Assembly (NCBI GenBank): GCA_005885565.1
Contig: VAXK01000063.1
Span: forward strand, 1-17,983
Direction: 5' to 3'
Origin: Actinomycetota bacterium
Lineage (GTDB): Bacteria; Actinomycetota; Thermoleophilia; Gaiellales; Gaiellaceae
Length of the DNA stretch: 17,983 nucleotides
Part shown: piece after piece, positions 1-6,668 of the stretch
Layout: each line of letters opens with the position of its first letter
Numbering within the stretch: position 1 is the stretch's first letter
Program-made: the position numbers and the translations under genes
Notes under the pieces: model-generated
The model's database searches: none
The model's input: only the letters and a program-made list of their open reading frames with translations
Told to the model about the DNA's origin: nothing

Positions 1-1
1 G

Positions 2-196
2 CGGTCCGCGTATCCGATCTGCACCTTCACGTACGTGATCCTGCCGCTGAAGACGAGCAAGGCCGCCGATCTGCGGAAGTTCGTCTTCTGGGCGCTCACG
101 AACGGCCAGCAGTACGGGCCGAGGCTCCGCTTCGTGCCCATTCCGAACAAGGTGCTCGGCGCCTCAGAGAAGACGCTCAAGCGAGTGCACAGCTAG
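2..196 (+). CDS. pstS: Phosphate ABC transporter substrate-binding protein PstS, C-terminal end (5' part outside window)
   Basis: Only the last 64 codons are present, ending at TAG 194-196. The readable tail contains YPICTFTYVIL near its start and then FVFWALTNGQQYGPRLRF followed by VPIP, which is the usual ending of PstS-family periplasmic (here extracytoplasmic, probably lipid-anchored) phosphate-binding proteins. PstS captures orthophosphate and delivers it to the PstC/PstA channel. The next gene, pstC, starts at the base after this stop codon, and pstA and pstB follow, so the assignment rests on both the sequence tail and the operon. The signal peptide and phosphate-binding residues lie upstream and cannot be checked. 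Confidence 0.86.
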   Translation, partial: RSAYPICTFTYVILPLKTSKAADLRKFVFWALTNGQQYGPRLRFVPIPNKVLGASEKTLKRVHS

Positions 197-1171
197 TTGG
201 CGACGACCTCGCCGTCTCTCGCCCGCGCCGCCGAGCTCCGGCGGCGCGGGCGCTTCCATCCGGGTGACGCCGCCCTCCACGGCGTCACGCTCGTCGCAGC
301 GCTCGGGGCGGTGGCCTTGCTCGCGCTCATCGCCTGGAAGGTCGTCGACCAGGCGCGCCCGGCGATGCACCGGTTCGGGCTGCACTTCCTCGTCTCGAAC
401 ACCTGGGACCCCGGCATCCACCAGGTCTTCGGCGCAGCGGCGTTCATCTTCGGCACCGCCGTCACGTCGCTCGGCGCGCTGCTTATCGCAGGACCGCTGT
501 CGATCGCGATCGCGCTCTTCCTGACCGAGCTCGCACCCCGCTGGCTGCGTGGCCCGATCGGCACGCTGGTCGAGATGCTCGCCGCGGTGCCGAGCGTCGT
601 CGTCGGCCTCTGGGGGATCCTCGTCATGGGCCCGTTCGTCGCGAACCACCTCGAGCCGTGGCTGAAGCACACCTTCGGCTTCCTGCCCCTCTTCGGCGGC
701 GATCCGTCGATCTTCGGGCTGCTCCCGGCGATCCTCGTCCTCACGATCATGATCACGCCGATCGTCTCCAGCGTCTCGCGCGAGCTCTTCCTCGGCGTGC
801 CGCAGGACCTGAAGGAGGGCGCCCTCGCCCTCGGGACGACGCGCTGGGAGATGATCCGGGGCGTCGTCCTGCCCTACGCGCGCTCGGGGATCGCGGCCGC
901 GCTCATCCTCGGGCTCGGGCGCGCCGTCGGCGAGGCGATCGCGGTCACGCAGGTGATCGGCGGCAACGTCGCGATCCACTGGTCGCTCTTCCGCCCGGGC
1001 GACACCCTCGCGAGCCGGATCGCGAGCCAGTACCAGGGCGCGACGACGAAGCTCCAGGTCGGCTCGATCGCCTACCTCGCGACGATCCTGCTCGTCTTCT
1101 CGCTCCTCGCCAACGTCGCGGCCCAGGCGATCGTCCGCAAGGTCGCGCGCCGCCAGCCGGTGATCCGATGA
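197..1171 (+). CDS. pstC: Phosphate ABC transporter permease PstC
   Basis: A 324-residue inner-membrane permease, one of two that form the phosphate channel of the Pst importer. It has a cytoplasmic N-terminal stretch of about 25 residues and a first helix near residues 27-50. The permease core follows, with the EAA-type loop that docks on the ATPase: EGALALGTTRWEMIRGVVLP near residues 208-227. A GLGRAVGEAIAV helix comes next, typical of PstC. The start is TTG at 197, directly abutting the pstS stop codon. I see no strong Shine-Dalgarno, so translation is probably coupled to pstS. Its stop overlaps the ATG of pstA as ATGA (1168-1171). Length is normal for the family. Confidence 0.95.
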   Translation: MATTSPSLARAAELRRRGRFHPGDAALHGVTLVAALGAVALLALIAWKVVDQARPAMHRFGLHFLVSNTWDPGIHQVFGAAAFIFGTAVTSLGALLIAGPLSIAIALFLTELAPRWLRGPIGTLVEMLAAVPSVVVGLWGILVMGPFVANHLEPWLKHTFGFLPLFGGDPSIFGLLPAILVLTIMITPIVSSVSRELFLGVPQDLKEGALALGTTRWEMIRGVVLPYARSGIAAALILGLGRAVGEAIAVTQVIGGNVAIHWSLFRPGDTLASRIASQYQGATTKLQVGSIAYLATILLVFSLLANVAAQAIVRKVARRQPVIR

Positions 1172-2049
1172 GCGCCCTGTCCGCGAACACCGACGGGCTG
1201 CGCCGCCGGCGGGCGGTGAACCGGCTGATGGAGGCGATCGCGACGGCGGCCGCCTTCGCGGCGGTGGTCGTGCTCGGGATCATGGTCGTCTCGGTGGCGC
1301 GGAGGGGCGGCGCGGCGATCGACCTGAACCTCTTCACGAAGACGCCGCATCCGTTCAGCTTCACCAACCAGCCGTCCGGGCTCGCGAACGCCTTCGTCGG
1401 CACCGCCGTGATCGTCGGCATCGCGACCGCGATGGCGGTGCCGGTGGGCGTCCTCTCGGCGATCTACCTCAACGAGTTCGCGCGGGCGCGCGTCGCCTTC
1501 CTGATCGCGCTCGCGCTCGACGTCCTGAACGGCGTCCCCGCGATCGTCGTCGGCATCTTCGTCTTCGCGCTGATCGTCGTCCACCACGGCCAGAGCGCGC
1601 TCGCCGGCTCGTTCGCACTCTCGATCCTGATGATCCCGCTGATCGCGCGCGCGACGCAGGAGGTGCTCGCGCTCGTCCCGCAGGCGACGCGGGAGGGCTC
1701 GCTCGCGCTGGGCGTCAGCCGGTGGCGGACGACGCTCGGGGTCGTGCTCCCGCAGACGATCGGCGCGATCGTGACGGGGACGACGCTCGCCGTCGCCCGC
1801 GTCGCCGGCGAGACGGCGCCGCTCCTCTTCACGTCCTCGATCGTGGGCGACCGGCTCCAGTGGAACCCGCACCTCGCGCTCGCCTCGGTGCCGCTCAAGA
1901 TCTTCGAGTACTCCGAGTCGCCGGACCCCGCGGACCACGCGCGCGCGTGGGCGGCGGCACTCGTCCTGATCAGCTTCGTGTTGGTGGCGAGCATCACCGC
2001 TCGCGCGCTCGCCGCGCGTAGCCGGCGGCGGATGGGTCTTCATCGTTGA
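1168..2049 (+). CDS. pstA: Phosphate ABC transporter permease PstA
   Basis: A 293-residue membrane permease that pairs with PstC. The chosen ATG at 1168 overlaps the pstC stop by four bases; the open frame extends further upstream but only as a shadow of pstC. The first helix lies near residues 20-42. The ABC-docking EAA loop is EGSLALGVSRWRTTLGVVLP, followed by a helix with ARVAGETAPLLFTS, the PstA hallmark counterpart of the GRAVGEA motif in PstC. The stop TGA (2047-2049) lies against or just inside the start of pstB, so the three genes are one transcription and translation unit. Nothing unusual is seen in composition or length. Confidence 0.95.
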   Translation: MSALSANTDGLRRRRAVNRLMEAIATAAAFAAVVVLGIMVVSVARRGGAAIDLNLFTKTPHPFSFTNQPSGLANAFVGTAVIVGIATAMAVPVGVLSAIYLNEFARARVAFLIALALDVLNGVPAIVVGIFVFALIVVHHGQSALAGSFALSILMIPLIARATQEVLALVPQATREGSLALGVSRWRTTLGVVLPQTIGAIVTGTTLAVARVAGETAPLLFTSSIVGDRLQWNPHLALASVPLKIFEYSESPDPADHARAWAAALVLISFVLVASITARALAARSRRRMGLHR

Positions 2050-2051
2050 GA

Positions 2052-2909
2052 ATGGCGACCGCAGTGACGATCCAGCCGGAGCGCCGCGTCGACCTGACGC
2101 CGCAGGCGACGCTTCCGCCGCCCGAGCGCCGCGAGACGGTCTTCGACATCCGTGGGCTGACGGCGCGCTACGGGGGCGTGCCCGCGATCTCGGACGTGAG
2201 CATGGAGATCTACGAGAACCTCGTCACGGCCGTGATCGGGCCGTCGGGCTGCGGCAAGAGCACGTTCATCCGCTGCCTGAACCGCATGAACGACCTCGTG
2301 CCCGCCTTCCGCGCGGAGGGGGAGATCCTCTACCACGGGCTCGACCTCCACGGGCCGGGGATCGATCCGGTCGCGGTTCGACGGCGGATCGGCATGGTCT
2401 TCCAGAAGCCGAACCCGTTCCCGAAGTCGATCTACGACAACGTCGCCTTCGGCCTGCGCGCGCTCGGGATGAAGGACGGGCTGGACGGGCGCGTCGAGCA
2501 CGCGCTCACGCAGGCGGCGCTCTGGGACGAGGTGAAGGGGCGGCTCAAGATGAGCGCGCTGGAACTCTCCGGCGGCCAGCAGCAGCGGCTTTGCATCGCG
2601 CGCGCGATCGCCGTCGAGCCCGACGTCGTCCTGCTGGACGAGCCGGCGTCGGCCCTCGACCCGATCGCCACCTCGTCGATCGAGGACCTCATGCACGAGC
2701 TGAAGCGCGACTACACCTTCGTGATCGTCACGCACAACATGCAGCAGGCAGCGCGCGTTGCCGACATGACGGCCTTCTTCAGCCTCTCGCCTGCGGGCGA
2801 GGACGGCCGCCGGAGCGGCATGCTCGTCGAGTACGACGCAACGCAGAAGATCTTCACCACTCCGGCCGACCGCCGCACCGAGGACTACGTCACCGGCCGC
2901 TTCGGCTGA
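2052..2909 (+). CDS. pstB: Phosphate ABC transporter ATP-binding protein PstB
   Basis: A 285-residue cytoplasmic ATPase that powers phosphate import. Walker A is GPSGCGKST (residues 63-71, counting from ATG 2052). The signature LSGGQQQRLCIARAIA is followed by Walker B VVLLDEPASALDP and the H-loop VTHNMQQAARVADM. The conserved PstB stretches FIRCLNRMNDL and VFQKPNPFPKSIYDNVAFGLR are present. An in-frame TTG at 2046 would add two residues and overlap the pstA stop, so the exact start is uncertain. The N-terminus carries about 28 residues before the ABC domain, a little longer than in E. coli. It is the last gene of the pst set; phoU does not follow. Confidence 0.96.
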   Translation: MATAVTIQPERRVDLTPQATLPPPERRETVFDIRGLTARYGGVPAISDVSMEIYENLVTAVIGPSGCGKSTFIRCLNRMNDLVPAFRAEGEILYHGLDLHGPGIDPVAVRRRIGMVFQKPNPFPKSIYDNVAFGLRALGMKDGLDGRVEHALTQAALWDEVKGRLKMSALELSGGQQQRLCIARAIAVEPDVVLLDEPASALDPIATSSIEDLMHELKRDYTFVIVTHNMQQAARVADMTAFFSLSPAGEDGRRSGMLVEYDATQKIFTTPADRRTEDYVTGRFG

Positions 2910-2915
2910 GCGCCG

Positions 2916-2937
2916 CGGGACGGCCATGGCCGTCCCG
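2916..2937. terminator. 22-bp perfect palindrome after pstB, possible transcription terminator
   Basis: Seven bases after the pstB stop, the arm CGGGACGGCCA is followed at once by its exact reverse complement TGGCCGTCCCG. As RNA it can fold into a stem of about 9 bp with a 4-nt loop, entirely GC-rich. There is no T tract after it, so it fits only the loose actinobacterial type of intrinsic terminator; it could instead be a symmetric protein-binding site. Position at the end of the pst operon favours termination. Confidence 0.42.
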
Positions 2938-2945
2938 GCCATGTC

Positions 2946-3037
2946 CCGGTGGCAGCCACCGTCACGAAAGTGCGACGCGGTCGCCGAGCTCCGCATCACA
3001 GCGAGCCCCGGACCGCCGTTCCGGTGGCAGCCACCGT
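2946..3037. repeat. Two copies of a 17-bp motif containing a near-palindrome, in the gap between pstB and the ATP-grasp gene
   Basis: The 17-bp motif CCGGTGGCAGCCACCGT occurs at 2946-2962 and again, identically, at 3021-3037, a 75-bp start-to-start spacing. Within each copy, CGGTGGC and GCCACCG flank a single A, giving a 15-bp near-palindrome. Similarity continues weakly beyond it (CACGAAAG versus GACGGAAG). The rest of the 264-bp gap (2910-3173) holds the palindrome described separately and no ORF that I can support; I saw no convincing promoter for the next gene. The pair looks like a dispersed REP-type element or an operator pair. Confidence 0.6.
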
Positions 3038-3173
3038 GACGGAAGACGCGCGCCGCACTGTCCGCTTCGGCCTGGTTTCGGTCTCGTGACCGCGGGTTTG
3101 TCGCGGCGCGAAACCGGCGATGAAGAGCCGGACTCCCCAGGGACACTTGTAATCGGAGCCGCGAACCCTCACC

Positions 3174-4064
3174 ATGCCCGCGCACATGACGTTCGCCGTC
3201 GTCGCCCAGCGTTCCACGCCGACGAATCTGGCGCTCGCGAGCTGCGCCGTCCCAGGCGTCGAATCGCTCCTCCTGACGCCGGCCCAAGCGGTCACCCGAC
3301 TCGAACCCGGGGACCTCGCGCTCGGACGCCTGGACGTCCTGCACTCGCTCGACGGCATCGAGCCAGGCACCTGGGCCTTCGAGGCACTCGAGGAGAACGG
3401 GTGCCGGCTGCTGAACCGCCGGGACTCGATCCTCGCCGCGCACGACAAGCGACGGACTGCGGACGTCCTCGCCGCCGCCGGCCTGCCTCACCCCGCGACG
3501 CGAGTCGTCCGGCACGGAAGCTCCGCCGACGTCGACCTCGAGCCCCCGTTCGTCGTCAAGCCGCCGTTCGGAAGCTGGGGCGAAGACGTCCTCCTGTGCC
3601 CGGACCGCCAAGCCCTCGCGGCATGCCTCCGCGAGCTCCGCGACCGACCCTGGTTCAGCGCGACAGGGGCAGTCGTCCAGGAGCTCGTGCCGCCGATCGG
3701 CCACGACCTCAGGCTCGTCGTCGCGGGTCGCCGCGTCGTGGGCGCGGTCGAGCGGGTCGCCCCCGCCGGCGAGTGGAGGACGAACGTCGCGCTCGGCGGC
3801 ATCCGGCGCCCGGTCGTGCCGCCGCCGCGCGCGTGCGACCTCGCCGTCGCGGCCGCGACCGCCCTCGGCATCGACCTCGTCGGCGTCGACCTCCTGCCGG
3901 TCGGAGCCGGCGAGTACGTCGTGATCGAGCTCAACGCCGCCGTCGAGTTCACGCCCGAGTACGCGGAGGAGGACGTGTACGCCGCGGCCGTGGCCGCGCT
4001 TCTCCACGCCTCTGCGGGCGTCGAGCCCGAGGACGAAGCGGCAACGGCCGACCTCGTCCTCTAG
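3174..4064 (+). CDS. RimK-like ATP-grasp ligase, unknown substrate
   Basis: A 296-residue soluble protein with the ATP-grasp fold of the RimK/LysX group, enzymes that join a carboxylate to an amine or thiol through an acyl-phosphate. The N-terminal third (1-85) is the less conserved pre-ATP-grasp domain. DKRRTADVLAAAGLPHPATR (about 91-110) and VVKPPFGSWGEDV (127-139) form the ATP-binding part. GHDLRLVVAGRRVVGAVERV (176-195) and GEWRTNVALGG (199-209) are typical RimK-group segments. Metal ligands are expected at Asp239 (VGVDLL) and Glu252/Asn254 (VIELNA). ATG 3174 is used; ATG 3186 is an alternative. It stands alone, with no carrier protein or peptide gene nearby, so the substrate cannot be named. 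Its stop shares the CTAG tetramer with the opposing hydrolase gene. Confidence 0.85.
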   Translation: MPAHMTFAVVAQRSTPTNLALASCAVPGVESLLLTPAQAVTRLEPGDLALGRLDVLHSLDGIEPGTWAFEALEENGCRLLNRRDSILAAHDKRRTADVLAAAGLPHPATRVVRHGSSADVDLEPPFVVKPPFGSWGEDVLLCPDRQALAACLRELRDRPWFSATGAVVQELVPPIGHDLRLVVAGRRVVGAVERVAPAGEWRTNVALGGIRRPVVPPPRACDLAVAAATALGIDLVGVDLLPVGAGEYVVIELNAAVEFTPEYAEEDVYAAAVAALLHASAGVEPEDEAATADLVL

Positions 4065-4918
4065 GCGAAGAAGGACCGCAGCTCCGCGTACACCTCGTGC
4101 GGCGCCTCCTCGGCGAGGAAGTGCCCGCAGTCGATCGCGCGGCCGCGCACGTCGCCGGCCCAGCGACGCCACACCTGGAGCACGTCGAACCAGCGCCCCA
4201 GCTCGTCGCGCCCGGCCCACAGCGCGAGCACCGGGCAGGCGATCCGCCGCCCCGCGGCGCGGTCCTCCTCGTCCAGCTCGTGGTCGATCGTCGCGCCGGC
4301 CCGGTAGTCCTCGCACATCGCGTGGATCGTGTCCGGGTCGCGGACGGAGCGGAGGTAGTCCGCCAGGGCCTCGGGATGGAACCGCGAACGGTCGCCGCGG
4401 AAGTAGAACTCGTCCGGCGAGGCCGAGATCAGCCGCTCCGGGAACGGGTGCGGCTGCGCGAGGAAGAACCAGTGCCAGTCGACGAGCCCGAGCTCCTTGT
4501 CGGCGCGCCGCCACATCTCGGCCGTCGGGACGATGTCGAGGACGGCCAGCTTCGACACCCGGTCCGGGTGGTCGAGCGCGAGGCGGTACGCACACCGGCC
4601 GCCGCGGTCGTGGCCGCAGACGCCGAAGCGCTCGAACCCGAGCTCCCCCATCACCGCGACCATGTCGCGCGCCATCGCGCGCTTCGAGTACGGCTCGTGG
4701 TCGGGCGTCGTCGGCGGCTTCGAGCTCTCGCCGTAGCCGCGCAGGTCGGCCGCGACCACGGTGTGCTCGTTCGCGAGCCGCGGCGCCACCGCGTGCCACA
4801 TCGCGTGCGTCTGCGGGTGCCCGTGGAGCAGGAGGAGGGGCGGCCCGCCGCCGCCGCGGCGCAGGCGGATCGTCGCCTCGCCCGCGTCGATCGTCGTCAG
4901 CTCGAAGCCGTCAAACAC
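4061..4918 (-). CDS. Haloacetate/fluoroacetate dehalogenase-like alpha/beta hydrolase
   Basis: A 285-residue alpha/beta hydrolase. It has HGHPQT (32-37) at the oxyanion region and nucleophile elbow GHDRGG with Asp104. It matches the residues known for fluoroacetate dehalogenase FAcD of Rhodopseudomonas palustris: nucleophile Asp104, carboxylate-binding Arg105 and Arg108, acid Asp128, halide-pocket His149, Trp150 and Tyr205, and base His266. Offsets to FAcD numbering are constant (6, then 14 after the cap domain), so the whole set is aligned. Such enzymes hydrolyse 2-haloacids to glycolate and halide; related proteins can act as epoxide hydrolases. The start is GTG 4918, overlapping the kinase gene stop at 4911-4913, which suggests coupled expression. 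No halide exporter or haloacid transporter is adjacent. Family call is firm, substrate is inferred. Confidence 0.88.
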   Translation of the reverse strand: MFDGFELTTIDAGEATIRLRRGGGGPPLLLLHGHPQTHAMWHAVAPRLANEHTVVAADLRGYGESSKPPTTPDHEPYSKRAMARDMVAVMGELGFERFGVCGHDRGGRCAYRLALDHPDRVSKLAVLDIVPTAEMWRRADKELGLVDWHWFFLAQPHPFPERLISASPDEFYFRGDRSRFHPEALADYLRSVRDPDTIHAMCEDYRAGATIDHELDEEDRAAGRRIACPVLALWAGRDELGRWFDVLQVWRRWAGDVRGRAIDCGHFLAEEAPHEVYAELRSFFA

Positions 4919-5858
4919 CGCTGAACGTGCAGCGAACCTCGAGCCCGTGCGGCCGGACGTTTTGCGCCTCGACGGTGCCGCCGGCCGAGGTGACGACGTG
5001 CTTGACGATCGCAAGCCCGAGGCCGGTACCCCGTGAGGCGCGCGCCTGGTCGGCACGGTAGAAGCGCTCGAAGATCCGCGGCAGGTCCTCGTCGGCGACG
5101 CCGCGACCGTCGTCGGTGACGGTGAGGACGATCTCGTCCGCCCGCAGCCGGACCGCGACCTCGACGTGCGCACGGTCGCCGGCGTAGCGGATCGCGTTCT
5201 CGAGGAGGTTCTCCACGACGACCCGCAGCATCCGCCGCCGCAGCGGCAGCTCCAGGTCGGGCGCCGCCTCGACCCGGATCTCGACCGCCGCGCGCGCCGC
5301 ACGTTCCGCCAGCCGGTCGACGACCTCGTCGAGCACCAAGCGCACCGGCGTCGAGCCGAGCGCGACCACCTCGCGGCCCGTCTCGAGCTCGCTGAGGAAG
5401 AGCACCTCGCCGATCAGCTCGTCGATCTGCTCCACCTCGCCGCGCGCCTGCTCGACCAACGCGAGAGGGTCGGCGTCCGGGAGCGAGGCCGATTCGAGCA
5501 GCGCCAGCAACCGCGCCAGCGGCGTGCGCAGCTCGTGCGAGACGGCCGCGGTGAAGCCGGCGCGGAGCTCCTCGTAGGCGGCGAGGTCGCCGGGCGCGCT
5601 CAGGTAGAGGAGGGTCTCCTGCCGCCCGTCCACCTCGTACACGACCGCGAGGGGCGTCGTGCCGCGCTCGAGCCCGACGAGCTCCGGCGGCAGCGGCTGT
5701 CCCTCCTCGAGCCCTTGGAGCGACTCGCGCGCGCGTCGGCTCGCGCCGATCACGCGCTGCTCCTCGTCGAGGACGACGACGATCTCCCGGCTCTCCTCCA
5801 CCAGCATGCGCCCACGCTCGGCTTCGACGCGCAGCTCGTCGCTCCCGCGCACGTTCAC
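4911..5858 (-). CDS. phoR: PhoR/SenX3-like sensor histidine kinase without visible membrane helices
   Basis: A 315-residue histidine kinase. Residues 15-95 look like a short PAS domain (EIVVVLDEEQRVIGASRRAR). The HisKA box is AAVSHELRTPLARLL with phospho-acceptor His108. The ATPase domain has the N box VVENLLENAIRYA (214-226), G1 TDDGRGV, F box IFERFYR and G2 GTGLGLAIVKHV (277-288). The start is GTG 5858; upstream lies only the 70-bp gap to the divergent response regulator. Unlike PhoR and SenX3 of other actinobacteria, no hydrophobic segment precedes the PAS region, so it is probably cytoplasmic. It likely phosphorylates the adjacent regulator; the PHO-box-like repeats overlap its own start codon, suggesting feedback. 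The Pi-control role is inferred from those repeats and the nearby pst operon. Confidence 0.85.
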   Translation of the reverse strand: MNVRGSDELRVEAERGRMLVEESREIVVVLDEEQRVIGASRRARESLQGLEEGQPLPPELVGLERGTTPLAVVYEVDGRQETLLYLSAPGDLAAYEELRAGFTAAVSHELRTPLARLLALLESASLPDADPLALVEQARGEVEQIDELIGEVLFLSELETGREVVALGSTPVRLVLDEVVDRLAERAARAAVEIRVEAAPDLELPLRRRMLRVVVENLLENAIRYAGDRAHVEVAVRLRADEIVLTVTDDGRGVADEDLPRIFERFYRADQARASRGTGLGLAIVKHVVTSAGGTVEAQNVRPHGLEVRCTFSGV

Positions 5859-5892
5859 GAGTTCTTCACCAGATCGTCACCAGCGGTCCGCC
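5853..5892 (+). promoter_or_regulatory. PHO-box-like array: four 11-bp direct repeats
   Basis: Seven-base cores GTTCACG (5853), CTTCACC (5864), CGTCACC (5875) and GTCCGCC (5886) recur at exactly 11 bp. Streptomyces PhoP binds 11-nt direct repeats whose conserved core is GTTCACC; the first three units each match at five or six of seven positions and the last is degenerate (five of seven). The array ends 18 bp before a possible -10 for the regulator gene and overlaps the kinase start codon on the other strand. It most likely mediates autoregulation by the phosphorylated regulator. Confidence 0.68.
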
Positions 5893-5910
5893 CCGGAGGC
5901 ACTCGGCGGT

Positions 5911-5917
5911 CATTATC
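5911..5917. promoter_or_regulatory. Overlapping divergent -10 candidates between phoR and phoP
   Basis: CATTAT (5911-5916, + strand) is a four-of-six match to TATAAT and would start transcription a few bases before the regulator ATG, giving a very short leader. GATAAT (5917-5912, - strand) is a five-of-six match and would give the kinase a leader of about 45 nt containing the repeats. No good -35 is seen on the + side, as expected for a PhoP-dependent promoter. Confidence 0.38.
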
Positions 5918-5928
5918 GTGGCCGCGAG

Positions 5929-6624
5929 ATGGCCAAGGTGCTCATCGTCGAGGACGACGAGGTCATCGGCCAGGGCATGGCGCGGCACCTGGCGGCGGCG
6001 GGCTTCGACCCGCTCTGGGTGACGAAGGGCGAGCAGGGCCTCGCGCGGCTCCGCTACGAGCGGCCCGACGTCTGCGTCCTCGACCTCATGATCCCGCAGA
6101 CCGACGGCTGGAGCATCATCGAGGCGGCGCGCGGCGACGGCATCGGCACGCCGATCATCGTCGTCAGCGCGCGGGGAACCGAGCACGACCGGATCCACGC
6201 GCTCGAGATTGGAGCCGACGACTACCTCGTGAAGCCGTTCTCGATGAAGGAGCTCGTCGCGCGCGTGCAGGCCGCGGCGCGGCGCGGCGTGCGAGCACAG
6301 GAGTCGGCGCGCGGCGAGCCGATCGAGATCGAGGAGCTCCGCATCGATCCCGACCAGGTCGAGGCGTACGTCGACGGCGACGCCGCCGGCCTGACGCCGA
6401 CCGAGTTCCGGCTCCTCTACGCGCTCGCGCTGGAGCGCGGCCGGGTCGTCACGCGCGACGAGCTGTTGCAACGCGTCTGGGGGCGACGGGAGACGCACCG
6501 CGACCGCACCGTCGACGTCTTCGTCCGCAAGATGCGGGAGAAGATCGACCGCCGCGCGCCGCGGCACACGTTCATCCAGACCCGCTACGGCGTCGGCTAC
6601 AGGCTGGACGCCGTCCCGAAGTAG
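5929..6624 (+). CDS. phoP: OmpR/PhoB-family response regulator, probable PhoP/RegX3
   Basis: A 231-residue regulator. The receiver domain has acidic pocket Glu8/Asp9/Asp10, phospho-acceptor Asp52 (VLDLMIP), Ser80 at the switch position (VVSARG) and Lys102 (VKPF). The winged-helix DNA-binding domain follows, with LTPTEFRLLYALA, a recognition helix region HRDRTVDVFVRKMREKI, and the closing wing IQTRYGVGYRLD. ATG 5929 was chosen because it opens the receiver domain; the frame is open further upstream, but only through the kinase gene and the promoter region. It diverges from the kinase gene and almost certainly forms a pair with it. The repeat array upstream and the nearby pst genes make phosphate-starvation control the best reading; RegX3 and PhoP cannot be told apart here. 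Confidence 0.9.
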   Translation: MAKVLIVEDDEVIGQGMARHLAAAGFDPLWVTKGEQGLARLRYERPDVCVLDLMIPQTDGWSIIEAARGDGIGTPIIVVSARGTEHDRIHALEIGADDYLVKPFSMKELVARVQAAARRGVRAQESARGEPIEIEELRIDPDQVEAYVDGDAAGLTPTEFRLLYALALERGRVVTRDELLQRVWGRRETHRDRTVDVFVRKMREKIDRRAPRHTFIQTRYGVGYRLDAVPK

Positions 6625-6632
6625 CCACATAG

Positions 6633-6663
6633 TCCCTCCACCGGGCCCGAACCCAAGGAGGGA
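6633..6663 (+). promoter_or_regulatory. Possible hairpin covering the mscL ribosome binding site
   Basis: The Shine-Dalgarno of mscL is unusually strong (AAGGAGGG, 6655-6662, 6 nt before the ATG). TCCCTCC at 6633-6639 is exactly complementary to GGAGGGA at 6657-6663, leaving a 17-nt loop that holds the self-complementary CGGGCCCG. Folding would hide the ribosome site, so the leader could control translation. Sequence complementarity is certain; folding in the cell is inferred. Confidence 0.4.
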
Positions 6664-6668
6664 ACACG

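Noticed and set aside
3041..3173. A riboswitch or structured leader ahead of the ATP-grasp gene
   Set aside because: Some short inverted repeats exist but I could not match any known riboswitch core, and no clear promoter defines a leader.
2040..4799. A 919-codon open frame on the minus strand across pstB, the ATP-grasp gene and the hydrolase
   Set aside because: Composition is Arg/Ala/Asp-rich with no domain sense, and it is antisense to pstB and the ATP-grasp gene, which have full motif sets. Long antisense frames are expected at this GC content.
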